DNA of 64,000 bases. It comes from Lacibacter sediminis (GTDB lineage Bacteria; Bacteroidota; Bacteroidia; Chitinophagales; Chitinophagaceae). The stretch is from the NCBI RefSeq assembly GCF_014168535.1, contig NZ_CP060007.1:620001-684000 (forward strand), written 5' to 3'. Position numbers and translations under genes: made by a program. The notes below the pieces were generated by a model that was not told the origin of the DNA, made no database searches, and saw nothing but the letters and a program-made list of their open reading frames with translations. How positions within the stretch are numbered: position 1 is the first letter of the stretch; the number at the start of each line of letters is the position of its first letter. Positions 9,040 through 17,412 of the stretch are shown piece by piece.

Positions 9040-9870
9040 ATGATGAAGAATTTTCTATCTATACTCGTAACGATTGGGATGCTGATGGCTTTCAGTGCAT
9101 GCAGATCAACGAAAAAAATTCAGCAGGCAATGGTAAAGAAAGATACCGTTGCTGTGGTACTACCTGTTGAAAAACTTCCAACGCATGAAGATACCATGCG
9201 CATGGTGGATGATGTGTTGACAAACGTTCAGAAAAAACACATCGACTTTAAAACATTCTCTGCAAAAATAAAAGTTGATTACAGCAACAGTAAAGGACGT
9301 CAGCCGGATTTTGTTGCCAATGTGCGGATGTTAAAAGACAGCCTCATCTGGATATCACTCAGCAATGATATTGGCATTGAAGGGATACGTGTATTGATAT
9401 CAAAAGACAGTATTAAGTTATTGGATAAACTCGCAAACACTTACCAGGTTCGTCCGTTGAGCCATATTCAGGAACTGAGCCAGATACCTTTCAGCTTTGC
9501 TGACCTGCAGGATCTTCTCGTAGGCAATCCCATTTTTTTTAACAAAGACAGTGTTACATCCTATACAAATAACGTAAATGGCTATACGCTGTTGAGTATT
9601 GCACCATTGTTTAAAAATTTATTATCAGTTGCAAGTGACTATTCAGTACAGAAAAGCAAGCTGGATGATAATGATCCTACGCTTAACCGTACCTGTGATC
9701 TTATTTATAATAATTATGAGAATAAGACCGGTGTATCTTTTTCTACACAACGACAGATCACCATTTCGCAGCAGAATAAGCTGGATGTTGAGTTGAAATT
9801 CAAGGATTATAAGTTTAATGAGGAGCTGAGCTATCCCTTTACAGTTCCTAAAAAATTCAAAAGAATCTGA
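9040..9870 (+). CDS. DUF4292 family lipoprotein
   Basis: This is a predicted lipoprotein with a signal ending in a lipobox (MAFSAC, Cys about 20). The mature part looks beta-rich and LolA/LolB-like, as known for DUF4292, a Bacteroidota family of unproven function suggested to handle lipids or lipoproteins in the periplasm. ATGs at 9040 and 9043 are adjacent; the TTG at 9037 is unlikely. It follows dut by 6 nt and precedes the EnvC-like gene, a pairing I recall from other Bacteroidota, which hints at an envelope role. Confidence 0.8.
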   Translation: MMKNFLSILVTIGMLMAFSACRSTKKIQQAMVKKDTVAVVLPVEKLPTHEDTMRMVDDVLTNVQKKHIDFKTFSAKIKVDYSNSKGRQPDFVANVRMLKDSLIWISLSNDIGIEGIRVLISKDSIKLLDKLANTYQVRPLSHIQELSQIPFSFADLQDLLVGNPIFFNKDSVTSYTNNVNGYTLLSIAPLFKNLLSVASDYSVQKSKLDDNDPTLNRTCDLIYNNYENKTGVSFSTQRQITISQQNKLDVELKFKDYKFNEELSYPFTVPKKFKRI

Positions 9871-9923
9871 GCAGGCATACGTTTTCCGTTGATGCGGCGT
9901 TTACCCTGTTCGGGCATTAGCCT

Positions 9924-9931
9924 TATTTTTG
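9924..9931 (+). promoter_or_regulatory. Putative -7 element before the EnvC-like gene
   Basis: TATTTTTG fits TAnnTTTG and lies 22 nt before the ATG at 9954. No good TTTG box is seen at the usual distance, so the gene may also depend on read-through from ispF-dut. Confidence 0.35.
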
Positions 9932-9953
9932 TAACCAATCAAATCATATACCT

Positions 9954-11279
9954 ATGCTGAAATTCTTGTTGGTAGTATGTTGTACCCTTTTGCAGGTGGT
10001 CTTGTTTGCACAGGATAAAAATGAATTGGAACGGAAGCGTAAACAAACGCTCCAGGAAATTGATATGCTTAACAGGCAGTATAATGATATCAAGAAGAAC
10101 CAGAAGCAGAGTATTGGTCAGCTTACATTAATACAGAATAAGATCCGCTTGCGTAATGAAGTGATCAATACCATCAACAAACAGGTACGTGCCATCAATG
10201 GCGATATCAATACCTCATACATCGAGATGAGACGGTTGAAGAAAGATCTTGATACATTGAAAATGACTTACGCACACAATGTGGTGTATGCATACAAGAA
10301 CAGGAGCAGTTACGATTTTCTCAACTTTTTATTCTCCGCTACAAATTTTAACGATGCAATACGCCGCATCGCTTACATGAAAGCATACAGGAGTTACAGG
10401 GCAGAGCAATTGGAGGTGATCAATAAAACAGAACTGATGTACAGGGATAAGATCACACAACTCACCAATGCACGTAAAGAAAAAAGTGCTGTGCTCACCG
10501 ATCAAAGTAAAGAAATGGGCGAGTTAGTGAAGGATAAAGAAGAACAGGCATCGGTGGTGAATAATTTGAAGAAGAGAGAGAAGGAAATTAATAAAGACAT
10601 TGCTACTAAGAAAAAGCAGGCACAACAATTACAGGCGTCTATTACTGCGGTGATCAACCGTGAAATTGCTGCGGCAAAGAAGGAAGCAAAAGAAAGAGAA
10701 GACAAGTTGAGAAAGGATAAAGAAACAGCAGATCGTATTGCAAAAGAAAATGCAAAGACAAATCCAACTACTACAACAACAGCACCTGCTGTTACAGCTC
10801 CTGTAGTGAAGAAAGAAGAACCAAAGAAAACGGAAAGTTATCTTGAGTACAATAAGGAAGACCTTGCATTAGGTAACAGCTTTGAAAGTAATAAAGGTAA
10901 ATTGCCGTTCCCGGTTGATAATGGCTATGTGTCTATCAATTTCGGATCATATGTTATTCCGGGTACAAATATTAAAGGCAACCAGGACTTCATTACTATT
11001 GCATCGCCTTCAGGGACTTCTGTAAAAGCTTGTTTTGATGGAGAAGTGAGAAGCGTGTTTGATGTTGGCGGTAACACTGCAGTTATCATTCAACACGGTA
11101 AATATTTTACTACGTACAGTAATCTTTCATCAACCAATGTAAGCAAAGGACAAACGGTGAAAACAGGCCAGGTGATCGGTCGTGTAGGCACCAACATTGA
11201 TGGCGATGGTGAACTTAACTTTGTGCTTGCAAGGGAAAATCAAATGATCAATCCAAGTCCCTGGTTAAGGGGTCGCTGA
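9954..11279 (+). CDS. EnvC-like murein hydrolase activator (degenerate LytM/M23 domain)
   Basis: EnvC/NlpD-type proteins switch on N-acetylmuramyl-L-alanine amidases at division sites. The 441-residue protein has a signal peptide (LLQVVLFAQ), a long Lys/Glu-rich coiled coil (about 20-270), a Thr/Pro/Ala linker and a C-terminal LytM fold (about 310-441). The zinc ligands of active M23 enzymes are missing: GELNFVLARE stands where HxH is expected and no HxxxD is seen, so it should activate rather than cut. Its 3' end overlaps the convergent bshA stop by 15 nt. Confidence 0.88.
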   Translation: MLKFLLVVCCTLLQVVLFAQDKNELERKRKQTLQEIDMLNRQYNDIKKNQKQSIGQLTLIQNKIRLRNEVINTINKQVRAINGDINTSYIEMRRLKKDLDTLKMTYAHNVVYAYKNRSSYDFLNFLFSATNFNDAIRRIAYMKAYRSYRAEQLEVINKTELMYRDKITQLTNARKEKSAVLTDQSKEMGELVKDKEEQASVVNNLKKREKEINKDIATKKKQAQQLQASITAVINREIAAAKKEAKEREDKLRKDKETADRIAKENAKTNPTTTTTAPAVTAPVVKKEEPKKTESYLEYNKEDLALGNSFESNKGKLPFPVDNGYVSINFGSYVIPGTNIKGNQDFITIASPSGTSVKACFDGEVRSVFDVGGNTAVIIQHGKYFTTYSNLSSTNVSKGQTVKTGQVIGRVGTNIDGDGELNFVLARENQMINPSPWLRGR

Positions 11280-12401
11280 TACGTTTACAAAACGTTCGTA
11301 TAACTCTTCATACAAAGGAACAATGTAGTGAATATCAAATTTTGCTGCTTGTTCCTTTGCTTTTTGTTTGCAGTATTGTAAAAGATCATCATTCTTCAAC
11401 AACTCAATTCCAAGACGGCTCAGTTCTTCCACATCGCCAATGTTGGCCATAAAACCTGTTTCACCATGAATGTTGATCTCAGGAATGCCGCCGGCATTGC
11501 TCGACAGAACCGGAACACCAGCTGCCATTGCTTCCAATGCTGATAAACCAAAGCTTTCATATTCTGATGTAAGCATGAACATATCGGAAATAGCAAGGAT
11601 CTCTTCCATCTCCTGTTGCTTACCAAGAAAACGAACATCATCACAAATACCTAATTCACGGCAGAGTTCTTCAGCACCCGGTCTGTCTGGTCCATCGCCC
11701 ACCATCAATAATTTAGAAGGAACAACTTTATTGATATTGGCAAAAATGCGGATGATATCATTCACCCGTTTTACTTTACGGAAGTTACTGGCGTGTGCAA
11801 TGATCTTTTCGCCGTTTGGTGCCAGCACTTTACGGAAAGCATCCAATGGTTTTTTATCGAAGCGTTGTACATCCACAAAGTTGTGGATCACTTCTATTTC
11901 TTTTTCAATAGCGAAGGAATGATAGGTTTCTTTGCGCAGGTTATTTGACACTGCTGTGATAGCATCACTTTCATTGATGGAAAAAGTAACTACAGGTTCA
12001 AAAGTTTTATCTTTTCCCACCAGTGTAATATCTGTGCCGTGAAGGGTTGTGATAACCGGGATATCTTTTCCTTTTTTCTTTAAGATCTGTTTGGCCATAT
12101 AGGCAGCCGATGCATGCGGAATGGCATAGTGTACATGCAAAAGATCAAGGTCGTTGTTGAGCACCACATCCACCATTGTACTTGCCAAGGTAGTTTCATA
12201 AGGTGGATAATCGAACAAGGGATAATGTGGCACACGCACTTCGTGGTAAAAGATATTCGTGAAGAAACCACTCAGGCGAACCGGTTGCTGGTACGTAATA
12301 AAGTGAACCATATGCCCTTTCTCTGCCAATGCTTTCCCTAATTCTGTTGCCAACACACCGCTACCGCCAAACGTGGGATAACAAACGATACCTATTTTCA
12401 T
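11265..12401 (-). CDS. bshA: N-acetyl-alpha-D-glucosaminyl L-malate synthase BshA
   Basis: BshA is the GT4 glycosyltransferase that joins GlcNAc from UDP-GlcNAc to L-malate, the first step of bacillithiol synthesis. The 378-residue protein has the BshA N-terminus (MKIGIVCYPTFGGSGVLATELG), LLHVHYAIPHA, TLHGTDITLVG, and the donor-site region ESFGLSALEAMAAGVPVLSSNAGG with the E-x7-E pair. Length and motifs fit BshA better than a general GT4 enzyme. No bshB or bshC is in the window. The ATG lies 247 nt from the divergent M28 gene; the 3' end overlaps the EnvC-like gene. Confidence 0.93.
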   Translation of the reverse strand: MKIGIVCYPTFGGSGVLATELGKALAEKGHMVHFITYQQPVRLSGFFTNIFYHEVRVPHYPLFDYPPYETTLASTMVDVVLNNDLDLLHVHYAIPHASAAYMAKQILKKKGKDIPVITTLHGTDITLVGKDKTFEPVVTFSINESDAITAVSNNLRKETYHSFAIEKEIEVIHNFVDVQRFDKKPLDAFRKVLAPNGEKIIAHASNFRKVKRVNDIIRIFANINKVVPSKLLMVGDGPDRPGAEELCRELGICDDVRFLGKQQEMEEILAISDMFMLTSEYESFGLSALEAMAAGVPVLSSNAGGIPEINIHGETGFMANIGDVEELSRLGIELLKNDDLLQYCKQKAKEQAAKFDIHYIVPLYEELYERFVNVSATP

Positions 12402-12648
12402 GTACTTGTATTTATGATTGAAACAAGCTCACAGGGAGATTGTTTGGTTTATATGGCTGTCATTTTCCGTGCCAGACCATTCATGCTGATGATTTGACAG
12501 GTTACAGAGACGAAGTTAGCACTTTCAATCAACAGGCTTTTTTCAGCGCTTGCCGTTCGTCAAAAAAGCAGCCTGTTAACCAACAGCACTTTTTGCAGGT
12601 TAACAGAGTTGTTCTACTTTGGACTTTCCAATCAACTCCAACAAAAGC
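12402..12648. other. Divergent control region between bshA and the M28 peptidase gene
   Basis: This 247-bp stretch holds no convincing gene. It contains a perfect 9-bp inverted repeat, CTGTTAACC (12573-12581) and GGTTAACAG (12598-12606), separated by 16 nt. It lies about 43 nt before the M28 start and could be an operator or an RNA hairpin. Confidence 0.5.
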
Positions 12649-14022
12649 ATGAGAACAATTAAAGTAGTAATGGCCTTCTGTTTATTAGGCTTTTCAGCAA
12701 ATGCACAAAACAAAGATTCGGCTATGTTTAAACGCATTGCCGACGATATTTTCACCAACAGTAAAGCATACGACAATCTGCGTTTTCTCTGTAAACAAGT
12801 GGGACCAAGATTAAGTGGCTCACCACAGGCAGAAAAATCCGTGAAAGAAACGTTTCGCATGATGAAAGAACTGGGTGCCGATACTGTGTACCTGCAGGAA
12901 TGTATGGTGCCCCATTGGGTGCGTGGTGCAAAAGAAAGCGCACTATTGGTTGATGATAAAGGCACTACTTTTTCTCTCAACATTTGTGCGCTTGGTAATA
13001 GTGTTGGCACAGGCAAAAAAGGTTTGAAGGCTGAAGTAATTGAAGTGCGTTCGTTCGCCGAACTGGATGCGTTGGGAGAGAAAGGCGTGAAAGGAAAGAT
13101 CGTGTTTTATAATTTTCCCATGAATCCAACCAATGTTGAAACCTTCCGTTCGTATGGCGAAGCAGGCCAGTTTCGTGGCCGTGGTCCATCAATGGCAGCG
13201 AAGTATGGTGCAGTTGGCGCAATGGTTCGTTCACTTGCAAGTAACATTGATGATTATCCGCATACAGGTACAACAACGTATAACGATTCATTTCCGAAAA
13301 TTCCGGCTATTGCTGTTTCAACCCGTCATGCAGAATATGTAAGTGCTGAGTTGAAAAAGAAAAAGGGGCTGCAAATGTATTTCCGAACAGAATGTGAAAT
13401 GTTGCCTGATGTAAAAAGCCATAATGTAATTGGAGAGATCAGAGGAACAGAATTTCCAAACGAAGTAATAACTGTTGGAGGTCATCTTGATTCATGGGAT
13501 CTGGCAGAAGGGGCACATGATGATGGTGCAGGTTGTGTGCAGAGCATGGAAATAATCCGTGTCTATAAAAAACTCGGCATTAAACCTAAGCGCACGATTC
13601 GTGTAGTGATGTTTATGAATGAAGAAAATGGTTTACGTGGCGGTCGTAAGTATGCTGAGGTAGCAACAGCAGAAAAAAATAAGAAATTCATTTTTGCATT
13701 GGAAAGCGATGCAGGAGGTTTTACGCCAAGAGCATTTGGTTTTACAGCAGAAGAACCGGTGTTAAATAAACTCCGCAATTGGGTGCCGTTGTTTAAGCCA
13801 TATGGTGTGTATGAATTTTCAGCCGGTGGAGGTGGAGCAGATATTGGTCCGTTGAGACCATTAGGTACAACACTTGCCGGGCTTCGTCCTGATTCACAAC
13901 GTTACTTCGATCATCACCATGCAGCCAACGATACTTTCGAAATGGTGAGCAAACGTGAACTGGAACTTGGTGCAATCAATATGGTGTTGCTGTTGTATGT
14001 AGTTGATCAATACGGGTTATAA
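12649..14022 (+). CDS. Secreted M28 family metallopeptidase (PA domain inserted)
   Basis: M28 enzymes are di-zinc aminopeptidases or carboxypeptidases. The start at 12649 gives a signal peptide (VVMAFCLLGFSANAQ); the TTG at 12619 would add ten extra residues. A PA-type insert lies around 130-220 and the catalytic domain follows, with presumed zinc ligands in GGHLDSWD (His about 278), AHDDGAG, the Glu pair MNEENG, ESDAGG, and a late His in YFDHHHAANDTFE. Length is 457. Peptide specificity cannot be told. It stands alone between a divergent bshA and a bidirectional terminator. Confidence 0.88.
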   Translation: MRTIKVVMAFCLLGFSANAQNKDSAMFKRIADDIFTNSKAYDNLRFLCKQVGPRLSGSPQAEKSVKETFRMMKELGADTVYLQECMVPHWVRGAKESALLVDDKGTTFSLNICALGNSVGTGKKGLKAEVIEVRSFAELDALGEKGVKGKIVFYNFPMNPTNVETFRSYGEAGQFRGRGPSMAAKYGAVGAMVRSLASNIDDYPHTGTTTYNDSFPKIPAIAVSTRHAEYVSAELKKKKGLQMYFRTECEMLPDVKSHNVIGEIRGTEFPNEVITVGGHLDSWDLAEGAHDDGAGCVQSMEIIRVYKKLGIKPKRTIRVVMFMNEENGLRGGRKYAEVATAEKNKKFIFALESDAGGFTPRAFGFTAEEPVLNKLRNWVPLFKPYGVYEFSAGGGGADIGPLRPLGTTLAGLRPDSQRYFDHHHAANDTFEMVSKRELELGAINMVLLLYVVDQYGL

Positions 14023-14027
14023 AATAA

Positions 14028-14064
14028 AAAGAGTGTGAATGAATTAATCTCATTCACACTCTTT
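14028..14064. terminator. Bidirectional terminator shared by the M28 and ATP-grasp genes
   Basis: A perfect 14-bp stem (AAAGAGTGTGAATG / CATTCACACTCTTT) with a 9-nt loop is flanked by T-rich runs on both strands. Its right arm encodes the last codons of the minus-strand ATP-grasp gene. Confidence 0.9.
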
Positions 14065-15615
14065 GTTTAATACTTCAACCACTTTCTTATAGTACTCAAC
14101 TGCTCTTTCTGGTGTGCGGCCAATAGAAACCAATCCAACTTTCCCGAACTGAGAGAGCGCACTGATCAGGTGAAACATCACACCTTCTTCCTGCGCATTG
14201 CTGTAATGCAGATCGTTCAGCATGGCAATATCGATCAGGTCATGCGGAGTTAATCCTTTATAACAATCACGTTGCAGATTATCGGTCGCAAAATAATAGC
14301 GCTTCTTTCCATCGGGCATAAAGTATTCTCCTTTTTCAGGATCATAATCACCTTCAGTTAAAAACTGCAACATTAAATATGGATGAGTAGTACCGCCTTT
14401 CCGTAAGTTGATCTCAATGGCATAATGTTTAAATTCATTGTCCACTTTTACACTCATAAAGTCAACTGCAAAACGACCAAGTACGCCTTTCTCCTTTAAG
14501 CCTTCTGCAATAACAAATCCTAAACGGCCGATCTCTCTTGCATAAATTTTATCCGCCGGAAAGGTAGCACCTAAAAATACCTGGCTGTTTTCGCCTCCCA
14601 GCATTTGATCATGGGTTGATAGTACCGATGCATTCCCGGCCGGATCGATCAAACATTGAACAGATGGTGATGTAATAATCTCTGCTTCCAAAAATTCTTC
14701 TACGATGCCTTCCATCTGCTCAAACTTTTTAAAGAACAGTTCACTTGTAAGGTTGGCAGCTACAATTTTTAATTGCTGATCAATGTGCTCAGCTAACCAG
14801 CTTGGTAATGAATCATCAGTCGGGGCACCTTCATATGAGAACACTGCATTGCCTTCACCCGAAAAGCCATCGTTCATTTTTACAACTGCTTTTCTTAATG
14901 CTGGTTTTTGTTGTTTGAGTGATGTAAGACAATCGATCACTTCTGCTTTATTTTTTACATCTTCAAACCCATCTGGTGTAAGTATGTTCAATGATTTGAA
15001 TAATTTTCTACTTGCACTTTTTGTTCCTAAATAATTCAACTCAGGATCGCAACCATATAATGGAATTTGTAATTGTAACGCAAGTGACTGTTCATGTTCT
15101 GTTACATTGAAGCAGGTAATATGTGCAGGCGAGTTTGGGTCGATCAGTTGTTTGATTCGTTCAATCATTCTCGGCCTTTGCAGAATTTTTTCAGTGAGTG
15201 GTGTTGAAGAAGCATCAAAACAACTAAGCAGAATTAACCGCTGTCTTGCATGATAACCTGTAATGCCCGGTAACAGGTGCAGGTAGTAATCAATGATCGC
15301 CGGATCAATGGGCACACTTGTTACGTAAATAACTCTTGTGCGTGGCATACGTAACAACATGAGCAGGCAAAGCAAACGCTCTTCATAAAACACATGCCCT
15401 TTAACTTTTGAAAGAATGGTGTGATCCAATGTAAGACTTGGAATGACCACAACGGTTCGTGGTGCCAGCTTATCAGGAAAAGTTATTCTGAACTGTTCAC
15501 GAAGCTGTTCTTTTAACTCATTGAACAATGCTTTGTCTTTTGCACTCAATGTATGAACATGAGCGATTGACGGCTCACTTTCTATTGATGGATGTTGCTG
15601 TATGATGTCGGGCAT
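14050..15615 (-). CDS. ATP-grasp peptide ligase, PGM1-related
   Basis: The 521-residue protein resembles PGM1, the ATP-grasp ligase of pheganomycin biosynthesis, which couples a carboxylate to an amine donor. An N-terminal domain (about 1-190) precedes the ATP-grasp fold: NYLGTKSASRKLF, AVVKMNDGFSGEGNAVF (lid and nucleotide-binding Lys), EEFLEAEIITSPSVQ, and the metal-binding YAIEINLRKGGTTHPY. The C-terminal part (from about 420) matches the extra domain of PGM1-like proteins. The substrate is unknown. It follows an AnmK-like gene on the same strand, 244 nt away, with no obvious biosynthetic cluster around it. Confidence 0.78.
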   Translation of the reverse strand: MPDIIQQHPSIESEPSIAHVHTLSAKDKALFNELKEQLREQFRITFPDKLAPRTVVVIPSLTLDHTILSKVKGHVFYEERLLCLLMLLRMPRTRVIYVTSVPIDPAIIDYYLHLLPGITGYHARQRLILLSCFDASSTPLTEKILQRPRMIERIKQLIDPNSPAHITCFNVTEHEQSLALQLQIPLYGCDPELNYLGTKSASRKLFKSLNILTPDGFEDVKNKAEVIDCLTSLKQQKPALRKAVVKMNDGFSGEGNAVFSYEGAPTDDSLPSWLAEHIDQQLKIVAANLTSELFFKKFEQMEGIVEEFLEAEIITSPSVQCLIDPAGNASVLSTHDQMLGGENSQVFLGATFPADKIYAREIGRLGFVIAEGLKEKGVLGRFAVDFMSVKVDNEFKHYAIEINLRKGGTTHPYLMLQFLTEGDYDPEKGEYFMPDGKKRYYFATDNLQRDCYKGLTPHDLIDIAMLNDLHYSNAQEEGVMFHLISALSQFGKVGLVSIGRTPERAVEYYKKVVEVLNKECE

Positions 15616-15840
15616 ACCACAATATAGAAAATGAACGGAAGGATGTCAAGCTCGTGTTTCGTTAATAAAGCATTCAATTCCCAGAAAAAAATCACCTTCC
15701 ATGTTAGTTCAGGTGTAAAGATTCCTGTGAGTCGTGCAGGTTATCCAAAGTTGAAAGCGATGCTTGGGTTGTAGCAGCATCGCTTTCAACTAATTTCTCA
15801 AGAGCTCTCATTATCCTTCAGACGAGGGAGTCAGACGTTG

Positions 15841-15855
15841 CGTACTTCGTACTTT
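15841..15855 (+). repeat. Dispersed TTCGTACTT-type repeat, copy 1
   Basis: CGTACTTCGTACTTT is a short direct repeat just downstream of the AnmK-like stop. Similar words recur at 28262-28291, 31151-31182 and, inverted, 47340-47362. Confidence 0.55.
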
Positions 15856-15859
15856 GTTC

Positions 15860-16465
15860 TCACCATTCCTGCCCAACCCAAACCGCACCACCAATACTAT
15901 CACGCAAAGCACCTGTATCAGCGGCAAGCATATTATTGTCTTCACGCCAGCGGAGCAATGCAAAGAAGGCAGCATAGAATGCGTCATGATGTACAGCTTC
16001 TGGCAATGGCAATAATGTTGAAGCCAGTTTAAATACCGGATCAGCATTGCCATTCAATGCAAGATCGATCGTGCGGAAATCACTCACCACATTCACACCT
16101 GTAATGGCTGCAACTGCTGCAGCATCGCCAAGTGCATGACTCATTTTCGTTTCCGGTGAATGGATGGCTGTATGTCCCATCAATCCGATCAATTGTATCT
16201 GGTAATCGAGATGATGCTCCTCTATGAATTGTTTTATTTGATCCGCTATCCAATGTCCATAATCAATATGCAGTTGCAGGTAATCAACAGCTGAACTGGT
16301 AGCGGCTGATTGTAAACGTTGCTGTAAATGGGAAGGATAAACAATGGATGCAGTTTGTCTTATTTCAACGTCCCATTTTTTTCCGCTTACTTCAAAAGAG
16401 GCAAATACAAGTTCTAAAGATTGGGTACTGGTATTACCTGCAGCGCCCAAGGCCCGGTAGATCAT
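15860..16465 (-). CDS. Short AnmK-like protein with an internal deletion
   Basis: AnmK phosphorylates and opens anhydro-MurNAc during wall recycling and is normally about 360-390 residues. This 201-residue protein resembles its N-terminal half (LHIDYGHWIADQIKQFI, GLMGHTAIHSPE, LGDAAAVAAITGVNVVSDFR) and then, after about residue 155, jumps to what looks like the extreme C-terminus (AFYAAFFALLRWREDNN ... TGALRDSIGGA). The N-terminal GLMSGTSLDG nucleotide-site motif is replaced by ALGAAGNTSTQSLEL. The middle (the NLGGIAN and GGG regions) is absent. It is unlikely to be an active kinase. The frame is intact, so it may have a binding role or be a decaying paralogue. Confidence 0.7.
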   Translation of the reverse strand: MIYRALGAAGNTSTQSLELVFASFEVSGKKWDVEIRQTASIVYPSHLQQRLQSAATSSAVDYLQLHIDYGHWIADQIKQFIEEHHLDYQIQLIGLMGHTAIHSPETKMSHALGDAAAVAAITGVNVVSDFRTIDLALNGNADPVFKLASTLLPLPEAVHHDAFYAAFFALLRWREDNNMLAADTGALRDSIGGAVWVGQEW

Positions 16466-16622
16466 ATATGGTCTGATTTTCGATTGTAGAATTTATTCTT
16501 CTAACAATCCTGTTCACAATTTTATCTGTTAGATTTGTAAAAATACGGCAGCAGGTTCAGGATTAATGTGTAATGAAAGGAAAGCTGGAAAATGAACGGC
16601 CACAAGTATAAATTTACAGCAC

Positions 16623-17273
16623 ATGGTCATCAATTTAAGCGAGCAGCATTCGTTGGTAAGCAACTGGGTGGCTGAGTTGAGGGATACCGAAATTCAGACC
16701 GATCGTATGCGTTTCCGCCGTAACCTGGAAAGGATCGGGGAAATAGCAGCTTACGAGATCAGCAAACTCCTGCCTTGGGAGGAAAAAGAAATTACAACCC
16801 CTTTGGGTAGCGCCCCCTCCAAAGTTTTGAAGGAGCAACCGGTTCTGGCTACAATATTAAGGGCAGGTTTGCCGTTACATCAGGGATTGTTGAACTATTT
16901 CGACAGGGCCGATAATGCGTTCATCTCAGCCTACCGGAAACATCATCGTGATGGTAGTTTTGAGATCAGCCTGGATTATATCAGTTGTCCCAGCCTTGAA
17001 AACAGGGTGGTGATCATTGCAGATCCGATGCTGGCCACCGGCAGCTCGCTCGTAAAAACAGTACAGTATTTACGGGATGAAGGGCAACCGGCTGAAATGC
17101 ATATCGTTTGCGCCATCGCCTGTACAGTGGGGGTTGAATTTGTGCATCGCATAGAGCCTAAAGTAAAGATCTGGTGCGGCGCAATAGACGATGAATTAAC
17201 GGCGAAAGGTTATATTGTGCCAGGTTTAGGTGATGCAGGTGATCTTGCTTACGGAACAAAAGTGCAGATGTAA
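16623..17273 (+). CDS. upp: Uracil phosphoribosyltransferase
   Basis: UPRT converts uracil and PRPP to UMP in pyrimidine salvage. The 216-residue protein shows the PRPP-binding motif DPMLATGSSLVKTV at about 133 and the C-terminal uracil-site region GYIVPGLGDAGDLAYGT. Length is close to the usual 208-216. It is flanked by non-coding DNA on both sides and has no obvious operon partner. Confidence 0.96.
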   Translation: MVINLSEQHSLVSNWVAELRDTEIQTDRMRFRRNLERIGEIAAYEISKLLPWEEKEITTPLGSAPSKVLKEQPVLATILRAGLPLHQGLLNYFDRADNAFISAYRKHHRDGSFEISLDYISCPSLENRVVIIADPMLATGSSLVKTVQYLRDEGQPAEMHIVCAIACTVGVEFVHRIEPKVKIWCGAIDDELTAKGYIVPGLGDAGDLAYGTKVQM

Positions 17274-17412
17274 AAGCAACGAAAACCGGAGATCATCGCT
17301 CAACAACAAGAATATCATGAAAAACTAAAAAGAAAACCCAATTATACCAATAACAAAAACCAAAGCAGCTTAAGATCGTTGAAGGACGTCTTTGCTGTAT
17401 AACCGCTCTCTG

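Noticed and set aside
15811..16053. Overlapping frame as a frameshifted AnmK tail
   Set aside because: Its translation shows no AnmK motif; the C-terminal AnmK-like block is already in the main frame.
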